Origin: Haloarculaceae archaeon
Lineage (GTDB): Archaea; Halobacteriota; Halobacteria; Halobacteriales; Haloarculaceae
Length of the DNA stretch: 20,653 bases
Reading direction: 5' to 3'
Assembly: GCA_018609945.1 (NCBI GenBank)
Contig: JAHENO010000239.1
Span: 1 to 20,653 of the forward strand
In this document: positions 7,953 to 14,422 of the stretch, one piece after another
How positions within the stretch are numbered: position 1 is the first letter of the stretch
Layout of the letters: each line of letters starts with the position of its first letter
Position numbers and translations under genes: made by a program
Notes under the pieces: generated by a model
What the model saw: the letters and a program-made list of their open reading frames with translations, nothing else
What the model was told of the DNA's origin: nothing
Database searches by the model: none

Positions 7953-8397
7953 TGATCTCCCCCCAGGAGACGCGACGCACGCGCAGTTCGTCGGGTGCCT
8001 CGCGCCAGCCACTGTCGCGCCGCTGGGCCCGGTCGAGTGCCGCCGCGAACGAATCGGGGTCCGCGAACACGTCGGCCGGACGTGCTCCCTCGAGGACCGC
8101 ACGCAGATCACCGCCGCGGATCGGCGTCACCGGTCCGTACTCGACGTGTGCGTGGGCTGTCCGGCCGTCCGCACGGAGACCGATCGTCCGGGGACCGAGG
8201 CGTATCTCCTCGGCCGGGACGGCCACCTCCTCGCGAGCGTCGTACTCGCTGGCCGCGACCGCGTCGACGGCGTCGGCGACTGCCCCCGCGCCTGCGGGGC
8301 TCCCGGTCGGGAACGCGAGGACTGTCCCCGCCACTGCGAGGCTGACGGCCCCGAGACCGATCCAGACGTACAGGGCGTCGAGGGGTGCGTCGAACAC
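7933..8397 (-). CDS. single-pass membrane protein (DUF7283-like)
   Basis: This 154-aa protein has one hydrophobic segment at residues about 9-29 (LYVWIGLGAVSLAVAGTVLAF), then a soluble domain rich in Ala, Asp and Glu, presumably outside. No enzymatic motif is visible. It starts with GTG at 8397, with a strong TATA box about 28 bp upstream, so the mRNA should be leaderless with a GTG start. It is the first gene of the second unit of the block, followed by three overlapping genes for similar one-anchor proteins. Its conserved place in front of these suggests a structural or assembly role in the pilus/secretion-like machine. It resembles haloarchaeal DUF7283, from memory. The function is unknown. 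Confidence 0.75.
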   Translation of the reverse strand: MFDAPLDALYVWIGLGAVSLAVAGTVLAFPTGSPAGAGAVADAVDAVAASEYDAREEVAVPAEEIRLGPRTIGLRADGRTAHAHVEYGPVTPIRGGDLRAVLEGARPADVFADPDSFAAALDRAQRRDSGWREAPDELRVRRVSWGEINATLVG

Positions 8398-8420
8398 GGG
8401 CCCTGTGGCCGCCCGTTCGT

Positions 8421-8430
8421 ATATAAATAT
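8421..8430 (-). promoter_or_regulatory. TATA box of the four-gene surface unit
   Basis: The minus-strand sequence ATATTTATAT lies in an 84-bp gap between the pilC-like stop and the GTG at 8397, centred about 28 bp before that GTG. It is among the best TATA matches in the window. It separates the surface-protein unit from the ATPase/PilC unit, allowing independent expression. Confidence 0.7.
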
Positions 8431-8481
8431 CCGGCCGAGCGTTCACAGGCGTGCGCTGGCTCGGGCCGAACGGCCCTCTGT

Positions 8482-10191
8482 TCAGACGATGCCGGCGACG
8501 ACGAGGTACGAACCCAGGTAGACCGGCGTCGCGAGGAGCAAGGAGCGCCCGACCTGGTACCCGACGAGTGGCCTGTCGAAGCCGCGGGAGAGACTCGTCG
8601 CGAGTGCTGGCAACACGATGGCGAACGCGAGCACGTATCCGGCCACTGCCGGGCCGAGTCCGGAGAGGGTCTGCCCGCCACCGGGCAGTGCCGACCCCCC
8701 AGCCAGACCGTCGGCCATCGCCACCGTCGCGCCGGCGACCATCGGTCCGAAGAGGGTTCCCGTATTCCGGAGCGTCCCACAGACCTCCGCGAGGTCCTGC
8801 CGGCTCTCCCGTTCGACGCGGCGGAGTTCCTCGGCGTGCTCGGCGAGTGCGAGCAACGCGGGGCCGACCGGTCTGCCTTCCCTCGCGGCGAGACCGAGCA
8901 CAGTGACGCTCCCGCGGACCCGGGGACTTGGCACGTCCGCGAGCGCGCCGTGTGTCCCCAGAAACGCAGCGCGGACGTCGACGTTCAACTGGTGCTGGCG
9001 CGTCACCGCGCGGTCGAGGACGGAACCCATCGCCCCATCCAGGTCGGCCGCGGCAGCCGCCAGCGCGGTTTCGACGGCCTCACCGTTCGCGACCCGGCGT
9101 CCGACCAGCGCGAGCGCGTCTGTCAGTCCCGCTTCGACCTCGCGAACGTGGTCGTACACGGCGACCAGCGACCGGTAGCGTAGCCAGAGGGAACTGCCGA
9201 CTCCGAGTCCGACTGCTGCGACGGGTCCCGCCCATCCCGGAAGCACACGCCCGGCAACGACCCAGCCGGCAGCTCCCGTGCCGATTCCGAGCCCGACGAC
9301 GGGCCACCGCCTGTCCCGAACGTCGGGGTGGGATCGGTCGACGTCGGGTGGTGGGAACGCGACCGGGCGCCGGACGACCAGCCAGACGCCGGCGACAACG
9401 ACGCCCACCGGAAGCAAGACGTCGTAGACGCCGACAACGGTCGCGGTGGTCACACCGACGCCAGCGGCGCTCGCGGCCGGCAACAGCGCGACGAGTGCCG
9501 TCGGGAGCAACACGCCGAAGGCGTACAGGCCGGTCACCGGCCGGCTCATCCGGGCTGCGAACTCCCGCATCTTCGTGCGGGTTCCGTCGAGGACGCCGGT
9601 CAGCGCCCGGTCGAGGGTTCGCTCGCGGTCGGGCCGGCCCATCCCGCCGGCCGCCGCGACCAGTCCGAGCGCCCGCTCCAGTTCGGGGTACCACTCCGCC
9701 CACTCGCCACCGAACGCAGCCAGCGGGTCACCGCCAGTCGCCCTGGCCCGCCGGACGTGTCTTGCGAGGCTCTCGGTCAGCGGACCGGTGCCGGTTTCGG
9801 CGGCGAAGGCGGCGGCCCGCTCGGGCGATGGTTCGAGGCGCATCCGCAATACGGTCCGGGCCACGAGATCGGGCGCCCGTCCCAGCGCCCGGGTCCGGCG
9901 CGCGAGTGCGATAACCCCGGGCGTCTCGTGGATCAGATGGGCAGTTACGAGCGCGAGCGCGAGCGACACGGTCGCTCCGAGCGTGCCGAATCCGAGGAGG
10001 ACGCTGCCCACGAGTCCGAGTGCTGCCAGCAGGAGGCCCAGCCCGTAGCCGGCACGGACGACCGACGCGGCGTCGACGTCGCTGTCGAGGAATTCCAGCG
10101 CCTGACGCACCTCCTCGCTCGGCGTCACTTCCCAGGGATAGAGCCGCGCGGCCAGAGCACACAGGTCCGCAGTGAACGAACGTCCAGTCAT
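8482..10191 (-). CDS. PilC/ArlJ-type membrane platform protein (T2SS F family)
   Basis: This 569-aa polytopic protein is the inner-membrane platform on which a type IV pilus or type II secretion ATPase acts. Hydrophobic segments lie near 46-87 (two), 222-245, 252-273, 297-337 (two), 478-496, 512-534 and 549-568. Between them are two large cytoplasmic helical domains, about 88-220 and 340-475, in line with the two T2SSF domains of archaeal PilC/ArlJ proteins. Motifs such as MSRPVTGLYAFGVLLPT and GTLRNTGTLFGPMVAG mark the ends of those domains. The ATG at 10191 overlaps the stop of the ATPase gene as ATGA. The open frame continues far upstream to 10992, but that part is out-of-frame ATPase sequence. 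The family is sure; the filament it builds is not. Confidence 0.92.
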   Translation of the reverse strand: MTGRSFTADLCALAARLYPWEVTPSEEVRQALEFLDSDVDAASVVRAGYGLGLLLAALGLVGSVLLGFGTLGATVSLALALVTAHLIHETPGVIALARRTRALGRAPDLVARTVLRMRLEPSPERAAAFAAETGTGPLTESLARHVRRARATGGDPLAAFGGEWAEWYPELERALGLVAAAGGMGRPDRERTLDRALTGVLDGTRTKMREFAARMSRPVTGLYAFGVLLPTALVALLPAASAAGVGVTTATVVGVYDVLLPVGVVVAGVWLVVRRPVAFPPPDVDRSHPDVRDRRWPVVGLGIGTGAAGWVVAGRVLPGWAGPVAAVGLGVGSSLWLRYRSLVAVYDHVREVEAGLTDALALVGRRVANGEAVETALAAAAADLDGAMGSVLDRAVTRQHQLNVDVRAAFLGTHGALADVPSPRVRGSVTVLGLAAREGRPVGPALLALAEHAEELRRVERESRQDLAEVCGTLRNTGTLFGPMVAGATVAMADGLAGGSALPGGGQTLSGLGPAVAGYVLAFAIVLPALATSLSRGFDRPLVGYQVGRSLLLATPVYLGSYLVVAGIV

Positions 10192-12071
10192 CCGCTCCGG
10201 TCCGGCGTCGGGCTGCTGTCGCGTTCGACATCGGTTCGCATGCTGGCCGTCTGCGAGTCGATGTTCCTGGTCCGGGTCTCCAGGGCCCCCCGCACGTCGG
10301 CGTACGTTTCCTCGGGGGTCGCCATCCCGGCGACAAGCCGGCTGTTGCCGCGCTCTATTCGCCCCGTCCGCACCAGTTCCCCGTCCGGGCGTCCGTAGAG
10401 ACGCTCGAAGCGGGGTTCCTCGCGACCCACCACTTCCTCGATTGCACGAACCCGGCGTGGCTGGTCGGCCGTCTCCGCGTATTCCAGCGTCACGATCGCG
10501 TCCGTGACACAGAAAGACGAGGGCGGGACTCCGAGGTCCGAGACGACACGTTCGTAGGTGGCCGCGGCGCCGTCGCCGTGGATGGTGCCAAGCACCGCCT
10601 CGCTGTTCGCTCCGACGCGCATCGCCTCGTAGAGAACGCGGGCCTCGCTGCCGCGAACCTCCCCGAGGACGAGCGCGCCGTCGCCGAGCCTGAGCGCCGT
10701 GCGTAACGCCGTTTCGGGGTCGATCTCGCCGCCGTCCTCGCCGGTCCGGAGCGCCTGCACGTCCCGGCCTGCGGACTGGAGCTGTCGGACCGGGAGTTCC
10801 GGGGCGTCCTCGATGAGGAGGGTTCGCACCGACGCCGGGAGTTCCCACAGCAGCGCCCCGAGCAGCGTCGTCTTGCCCGCGCCCCGCGGGCCGGCGATCA
10901 GCAAACTCCGGCCACGCTCGACGGCAAGTGACAGGAGGGCGGCCGCCGGGACGGTGAGCGTGTCGTTGGCGACCAGTGCCGGAAGGGTCCACGCCCTCCG
11001 GTCGTGGGCACGCAACGCGAACGCGGTGCCGTCGCTGGCAGGCTCCGTGATGCCGGCCACACGGACGCGGCGGTCACCGACCGTCACGGCCGCGTCGAGC
11101 GTGGGCTCTGCTCGCGAGAACGCACGCCCGCTTTCGGCACGGAACCGCGAGGCCAGCGCCTCGACGCCGGCCTCGGACAGGCGGACGTTCGTCGCCACGG
11201 TGTCGCCGTCGACGCGGACGCGGACGGGGTTCTCCGTGACCGGGGCCGTGAGAAACACGTCGGAGACAGCGGCGTCTGCGAACAGGTCGGTAAGAAGACC
11301 GTACCCACGGGTGTGCTTCACGAGGATTCGCGTGAGTCGTGTGGTATCGGCAGCCGCCGGTGCGACGTCACGGACTGCCCGTCCCGGTGCGCGTTCTCCA
11401 CCGTCGACGTGGCCCGCAGCCAGCCGCCGGTAGGCTCGGGCGAGCGTCTCCGTCTCCGTGCGGTCCAGCTGGTGTTCGGACGGTTCCAGCACGTAGCGGT
11501 CGCGGCCGTCATCACGCGCGTATCTCCGGACGGTCGCGCCGGTGTCGAGGCTGCGCGTCTCGACGAGCCTGGCGTCGGGCGGGACTGCCGTCTCGACGCG
11601 CCAGTCGCTGGCCGTCAGCCCGACCGTCGGTGCGAGCACGGATTCGTAGCTGTCGGCCCGGGCGGCCAGTTCGGCCAGACCGACCTCGGCGGCGATGTCG
11701 GCTGTCGCGTCCGCCCTCCCGGTGGCTTCAGTGGCCGCCCCGAGCGGGTCGCGGCGTGCCAGGTCGGCGAGTCGCTCGTCGCGGTCCCGAACCACCTCGG
11801 CGAAGCGCCCGGCCGCGACGAGCAACGCACAGGCGGCGTCCTCGTACCGGGCTTCGAGGCCCGCGTCGGAGACGACCACGCGTTTACAGTCCCGGTCGAC
11901 CAGCGCACCGACGACACTGTCCCGACAGGCCGGGTTCGCTTCGAGTCTACCGCCGTTCTCGCAATGCTCCGCCTGGACGGTCAGCGCCTCACCGTCGAAG
12001 GCCGGCTGGCAGCCACAGCACCCGCTCGGCTCCCCGCTGTCCAGCAGCCCCGAGAGCGGCCGAGGTGTCAT
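10188..12071 (-). CDS. PilB/ArlI-type assembly ATPase with N-terminal Cys-rich segment
   Basis: This 627-aa cytoplasmic secretion/pilus ATPase of the T2SS/T4P/T4SS family powers subunit insertion or extraction through the adjacent PilC-like protein. Walker A GPRGAGKTT is at 394-402, the Asp box RTLLIEDAPEL at 416-426, the Walker B region LVLGEVRG at 467-474 and the His box GTIHGDGA at 495-502. The N-terminal domain (about 240-340) contains VSDVFLTAP. Before it, six cysteines (C18, C19, C21, C37, C49, C62) form a possible zinc-binding segment. A C-terminal tail after 580 is charged and probably flexible. The ATG at 12071 keeps the cysteines but overlaps the previous gene by 83 nt. The stop overlaps pilC as ATGA. 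It resembles haloarchaeal PilB paralogues; which one cannot be told. Confidence 0.92.
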   Translation of the reverse strand: MTPRPLSGLLDSGEPSGCCGCQPAFDGEALTVQAEHCENGGRLEANPACRDSVVGALVDRDCKRVVVSDAGLEARYEDAACALLVAAGRFAEVVRDRDERLADLARRDPLGAATEATGRADATADIAAEVGLAELAARADSYESVLAPTVGLTASDWRVETAVPPDARLVETRSLDTGATVRRYARDDGRDRYVLEPSEHQLDRTETETLARAYRRLAAGHVDGGERAPGRAVRDVAPAAADTTRLTRILVKHTRGYGLLTDLFADAAVSDVFLTAPVTENPVRVRVDGDTVATNVRLSEAGVEALASRFRAESGRAFSRAEPTLDAAVTVGDRRVRVAGITEPASDGTAFALRAHDRRAWTLPALVANDTLTVPAAALLSLAVERGRSLLIAGPRGAGKTTLLGALLWELPASVRTLLIEDAPELPVRQLQSAGRDVQALRTGEDGGEIDPETALRTALRLGDGALVLGEVRGSEARVLYEAMRVGANSEAVLGTIHGDGAAATYERVVSDLGVPPSSFCVTDAIVTLEYAETADQPRRVRAIEEVVGREEPRFERLYGRPDGELVRTGRIERGNSRLVAGMATPEETYADVRGALETRTRNIDSQTASMRTDVERDSSPTPDRSG

Positions 12072-12552
12072 GACTCGGCCTGGTCACGGCATCCGACTTA
12101 AGTTCCGGGTGGCGGACCAGTACGACCTGTTCACCCGCCTGCCGCGTGTATTCGAGGACGAGCCGGTGTCTGCCGCCCGTGATCCGCAATCCGCCCGGCG
12201 GGCCGACGAGCGGGACTTCCGTCGAGCGCGTTCGCTCTCGGCCGTCGGCGACTCGGTAGCGAACGGTTCCGCGCGGGAGATCACTCGATGGACCGGGAAC
12301 GACCAGATACGAGATTTCTGCCGACGTCCAGGCTCCGCCGGGGAGCCGAAGCACAACGGTCCGTCGCGCTCCCTGGACGTCCGGCGGGGCGGGGTCGTTT
12401 CGTTCCTGGAGGCGAGCGGCCGTCGCCGCGAGCGTGTCGAGTTCGATAGCTACCCGGCTGTGAGCGTGGTCGACCCTGGCACTCTGGACTGCCGGCATCG
12501 AGACGCCGAGGAGTGCCGTCGCGAGTGCAACTGCGACGACGACCCGGAGCAT
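11989..12552 (-). CDS. exported or anchored protein (DUF7311-like)
   Basis: This 187-aa protein has an N-terminal hydrophobic segment (LRVVVAVALATALLGVSMPAVQSA) that could be a Sec signal peptide or an anchor. The following domain is beta-rich (RRTVVLRLPGGAWTSAEISYLVV, GLRITGGRHRLVLEYTRQAGEQVVLV) and presumably outside the membrane. No enzyme motif is recognised. Its ATG follows directly after the stop of the coiled-coil gene (TAGATG), and its last 83 nt run in another frame over the start of the ATPase gene, so the C-terminal 27 residues may be poorly conserved. Position between a cytoplasmic coiled-coil protein and the ATPase points to a part of the machine. It resembles haloarchaeal DUF7311, from memory. 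The function is unknown. Confidence 0.75.
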   Translation of the reverse strand: MLRVVVAVALATALLGVSMPAVQSARVDHAHSRVAIELDTLAATAARLQERNDPAPPDVQGARRTVVLRLPGGAWTSAEISYLVVPGPSSDLPRGTVRYRVADGRERTRSTEVPLVGPPGGLRITGGRHRLVLEYTRQAGEQVVLVRHPELKSDAVTRPSHDTSAALGAAGQRGAERVLWLPAGLRR

Positions 12553-13302
12553 CTACAGCAGCGACCTGACCCGCGAGATGACGCTTGCAGTAGCCGCCTG
12601 TTCACTCTCCTCCGCCGTGCCCGTCCCGTTCCGGCCGGTCGTCGGCTCCGGCCGTCCGCCGTCCGTCTCGGTGCCGGCCATCGCCCGCAGTTCCTCCGAG
12701 CGCGCGTCGGTGGGTTCCCGGAGCGCGTCCAGTCCCGACGGGTCGCTGTCGGATCCAGTCCTCTCCGTCCCCGGCCCGACGGTGCCCGCGCTGTCTCGGT
12801 GCCCGTCGGCGAATGGACGTTCGCAACGAGCACACCGGTCGCGTTCGCGGCCTTCCCCGCCTGTCAGTTCCGCGGCCCGTTGGTCCGGCGAACTGCGCTC
12901 GTGGGCCCCCTGTTCTCTCTGTCTGCTGGTAGTCTGGGACGCCTCTGTTTCCTCGGCTCCCGGGAGCTGGTCGATTTCGCGGCGTGCGGCCTCGGCCTTC
13001 GAGAGCGCCAGGTCTGCCCTTTCTTCGACGTCGGCGTTGACCGAGCGGACGTTGCCGACGTACCCTCTGAGTGCCTGTGTCGCCGCTTCGAGTTCGGCGA
13101 CCCGGTCGGTCAGCTCCCCGAGTTCTGCCTCGATTTCCGTAACGCGCTCTGCCGTCGCTGCGCCCTCCGCGAGCGCCGAACAGTCGTGTTCACCGTCTGT
13201 CACTGCGCGCTCGAGGGCGGCGAGACGGTCTTCCAGAGTCCCGTCCATGGGACCGGCTGGCCGGGGCTTCACACTTGAATCTACGGACTGCGTCTCCGAC
13301 AT
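12553..13302 (-). CDS. cytoplasmic coiled-coil protein (DUF7310-like)
   Basis: This 249-aa soluble protein is the first gene of the ATPase/PilC unit. Residues about 20-111 are a heptad-type coiled coil (LEDRLAALERAV, VTEIEAELGELTDRVAELEAATQALRG), containing the short non-heptad stretch GYVGNVRSVNADVEERA. The middle is disordered and rich in Glu, Ser and Thr, with a single CARC pair at 157-160 (one half of a possible zinc ribbon). The C-terminus ends in the small amphipathic helix ASVISRVRSLL. There is no membrane segment. The ATG at 13302 was chosen because the next upstream in-frame ATG at 13317 leaves no room for a promoter. It lies between the divergent CetZ gene and the ATPase genes, so a linker role is plausible but unproven. 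It resembles DUF7310, from memory. Confidence 0.75.
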   Translation of the reverse strand: MSETQSVDSSVKPRPAGPMDGTLEDRLAALERAVTDGEHDCSALAEGAATAERVTEIEAELGELTDRVAELEAATQALRGYVGNVRSVNADVEERADLALSKAEAARREIDQLPGAEETEASQTTSRQREQGAHERSSPDQRAAELTGGEGRERDRCARCERPFADGHRDSAGTVGPGTERTGSDSDPSGLDALREPTDARSEELRAMAGTETDGGRPEPTTGRNGTGTAEESEQAATASVISRVRSLL

Positions 13303-13319
13303 GTTGAATCGGCCCAACG

Positions 13320-13327
13320 TTCATTAT
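13320..13327. promoter_or_regulatory. shared AT-rich core between divergent cetZ and pilus-block genes
   Basis: The gap between the two ATGs (13302 minus, 13349 plus) is only 46 bp and its one AT-rich patch is TTCATTAT at 13320-13327. The patch centre lies about 22-25 bp from both ATGs, close to the expected TATA position for leaderless transcripts in each direction. One factor-binding site, or two overlapping sites, would therefore serve both genes. Confidence 0.5.
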
Positions 13328-13348
13328 CCGTGTCCACCACGTATCGGT

Positions 13349-14422
13349 ATGAAAGTCGTCCTGATTGGTGTCGGCCAGGCCGGTGGGAAGGTGACCCAGG
13401 CCATCGCCGAGTTCGACCACGAGATGGGGTTCGGAGCTGTTCAGGACGCGTTCGCCGTGAACACGGCCCGATCCGATCTGTCGGCGCTCGAAATCGATTC
13501 GATGCTGATCGGACAGGACCGCGTGAAGGGTCACGGCGTCGGTGGGGACAACGAACTCGGCGCCGAGATCATGCAGGACGAGGCGACCGAGGTCATGGAC
13601 CAGCTGGCCGGGCGCATCGATTCCAGGGTCGAGGCCGTCATGGTCGTCGCGGGACTGGGCGGCGGCACCGGGAGCGGCGGTGCGCCAGCGCTGGCGCGGG
13701 AACTCCGGCGGATTCACGACATCCCCATCTACGTGCTCGGTATCCTCCCGGGTCGCGACGAGGGTGCCATCTACCAGGCCAACGCGGGCCGCTCGCTGAA
13801 GACGGTCGTCCGCGAGTCCGACTCCTCTCTCCTCATCGACAACGACGCCTGGCGGGAGAGCGGCGAGAGCGTCGAGGAAGGCTTCGATTCCATCAACGAA
13901 CAGATCGCACAGCGAGTCGGTCTGTTGCTCGCCTCCGGTGAAACCGTCGACGGCGTCGCCGAGAGCGTCGTCGACTCCTCGGAGATCATCAACACCCTTC
14001 GCGGCGGCGGCGTCGCCAGCCTCGGGTACGCGACGGCCGACGCGAGCGAGGACGCCGGCGAGAACGTCAACGTCATCACCAGTCTCGCACGGAACGCCCT
14101 CATGACAAGCATGAGTCTCCCGGACGCGGTCGAGGCGGAAGCCGCGTTGCTGGTCGTCGCTGGCGCGCCGGACCGCATCTCCCGCAAGGGGGTCGAGCGG
14201 GCCCGCAAGTGGGTCGAAGAGGAGACCGGCTCCCTGCAGGTCCGCGGCGGTGACTTTCCCCTCGACACCGAACGCCTGGGCGTACTCGTGTTACTGGGCG
14301 GTGCCGAGCGCTCACGTCGACTCGACGAGTTCATGCAACGGGCACGCGATGCTCACGAGGAGAGCCACCAGCGTGACCCCACGGAAACATTCCACAGCGA
14401 GGAACTCGAGGACCTCTTCTAG
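13349..14422 (+). CDS. CetZ-family tubulin/FtsZ-like GTPase
   Basis: This 357-aa GTP-binding cytoskeletal protein belongs to the CetZ family. Family members polymerise and, for studied CetZ proteins, control cell shape and motility rather than division. The T1 loop GQAGG is at residues 9-13 and the tubulin/FtsZ signature GGGTGSGG (T4 loop) at 104-111. NTARSDL at 38-44 forms the T2/T3 region. The T7 co-catalytic region reads VVDSSEIINTLRGGG, with D209 and E212 as candidate catalytic acids. A short acidic tail (HSEELEDLF) ends the protein. The frame is open far upstream, but the ATG at 13349 matches the family start (MKVVLIGVGQAGGKV). The gene is divergent from the pilus/secretion block and shares CTAG with the convergent phosphatase stop. 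Which paralogue it is cannot be decided. Confidence 0.93.
   Translation: MKVVLIGVGQAGGKVTQAIAEFDHEMGFGAVQDAFAVNTARSDLSALEIDSMLIGQDRVKGHGVGGDNELGAEIMQDEATEVMDQLAGRIDSRVEAVMVVAGLGGGTGSGGAPALARELRRIHDIPIYVLGILPGRDEGAIYQANAGRSLKTVVRESDSSLLIDNDAWRESGESVEEGFDSINEQIAQRVGLLLASGETVDGVAESVVDSSEIINTLRGGGVASLGYATADASEDAGENVNVITSLARNALMTSMSLPDAVEAEAALLVVAGAPDRISRKGVERARKWVEEETGSLQVRGGDFPLDTERLGVLVLLGGAERSRRLDEFMQRARDAHEESHQRDPTETFHSEELEDLF

Noticed and set aside
10192..10992. An N-terminal extension of the PilC-like frame
   Set aside because: The extension is out-of-frame ATPase coding sequence; the ATGA overlap at 10188-10191 marks the real start.
12578..13348. A 257-codon N-terminal extension of the CetZ frame
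   Set aside because: It is antisense to the coiled-coil gene and Ser/Arg-rich. The family start MKVVLIGVGQAGGKV begins at 13349.
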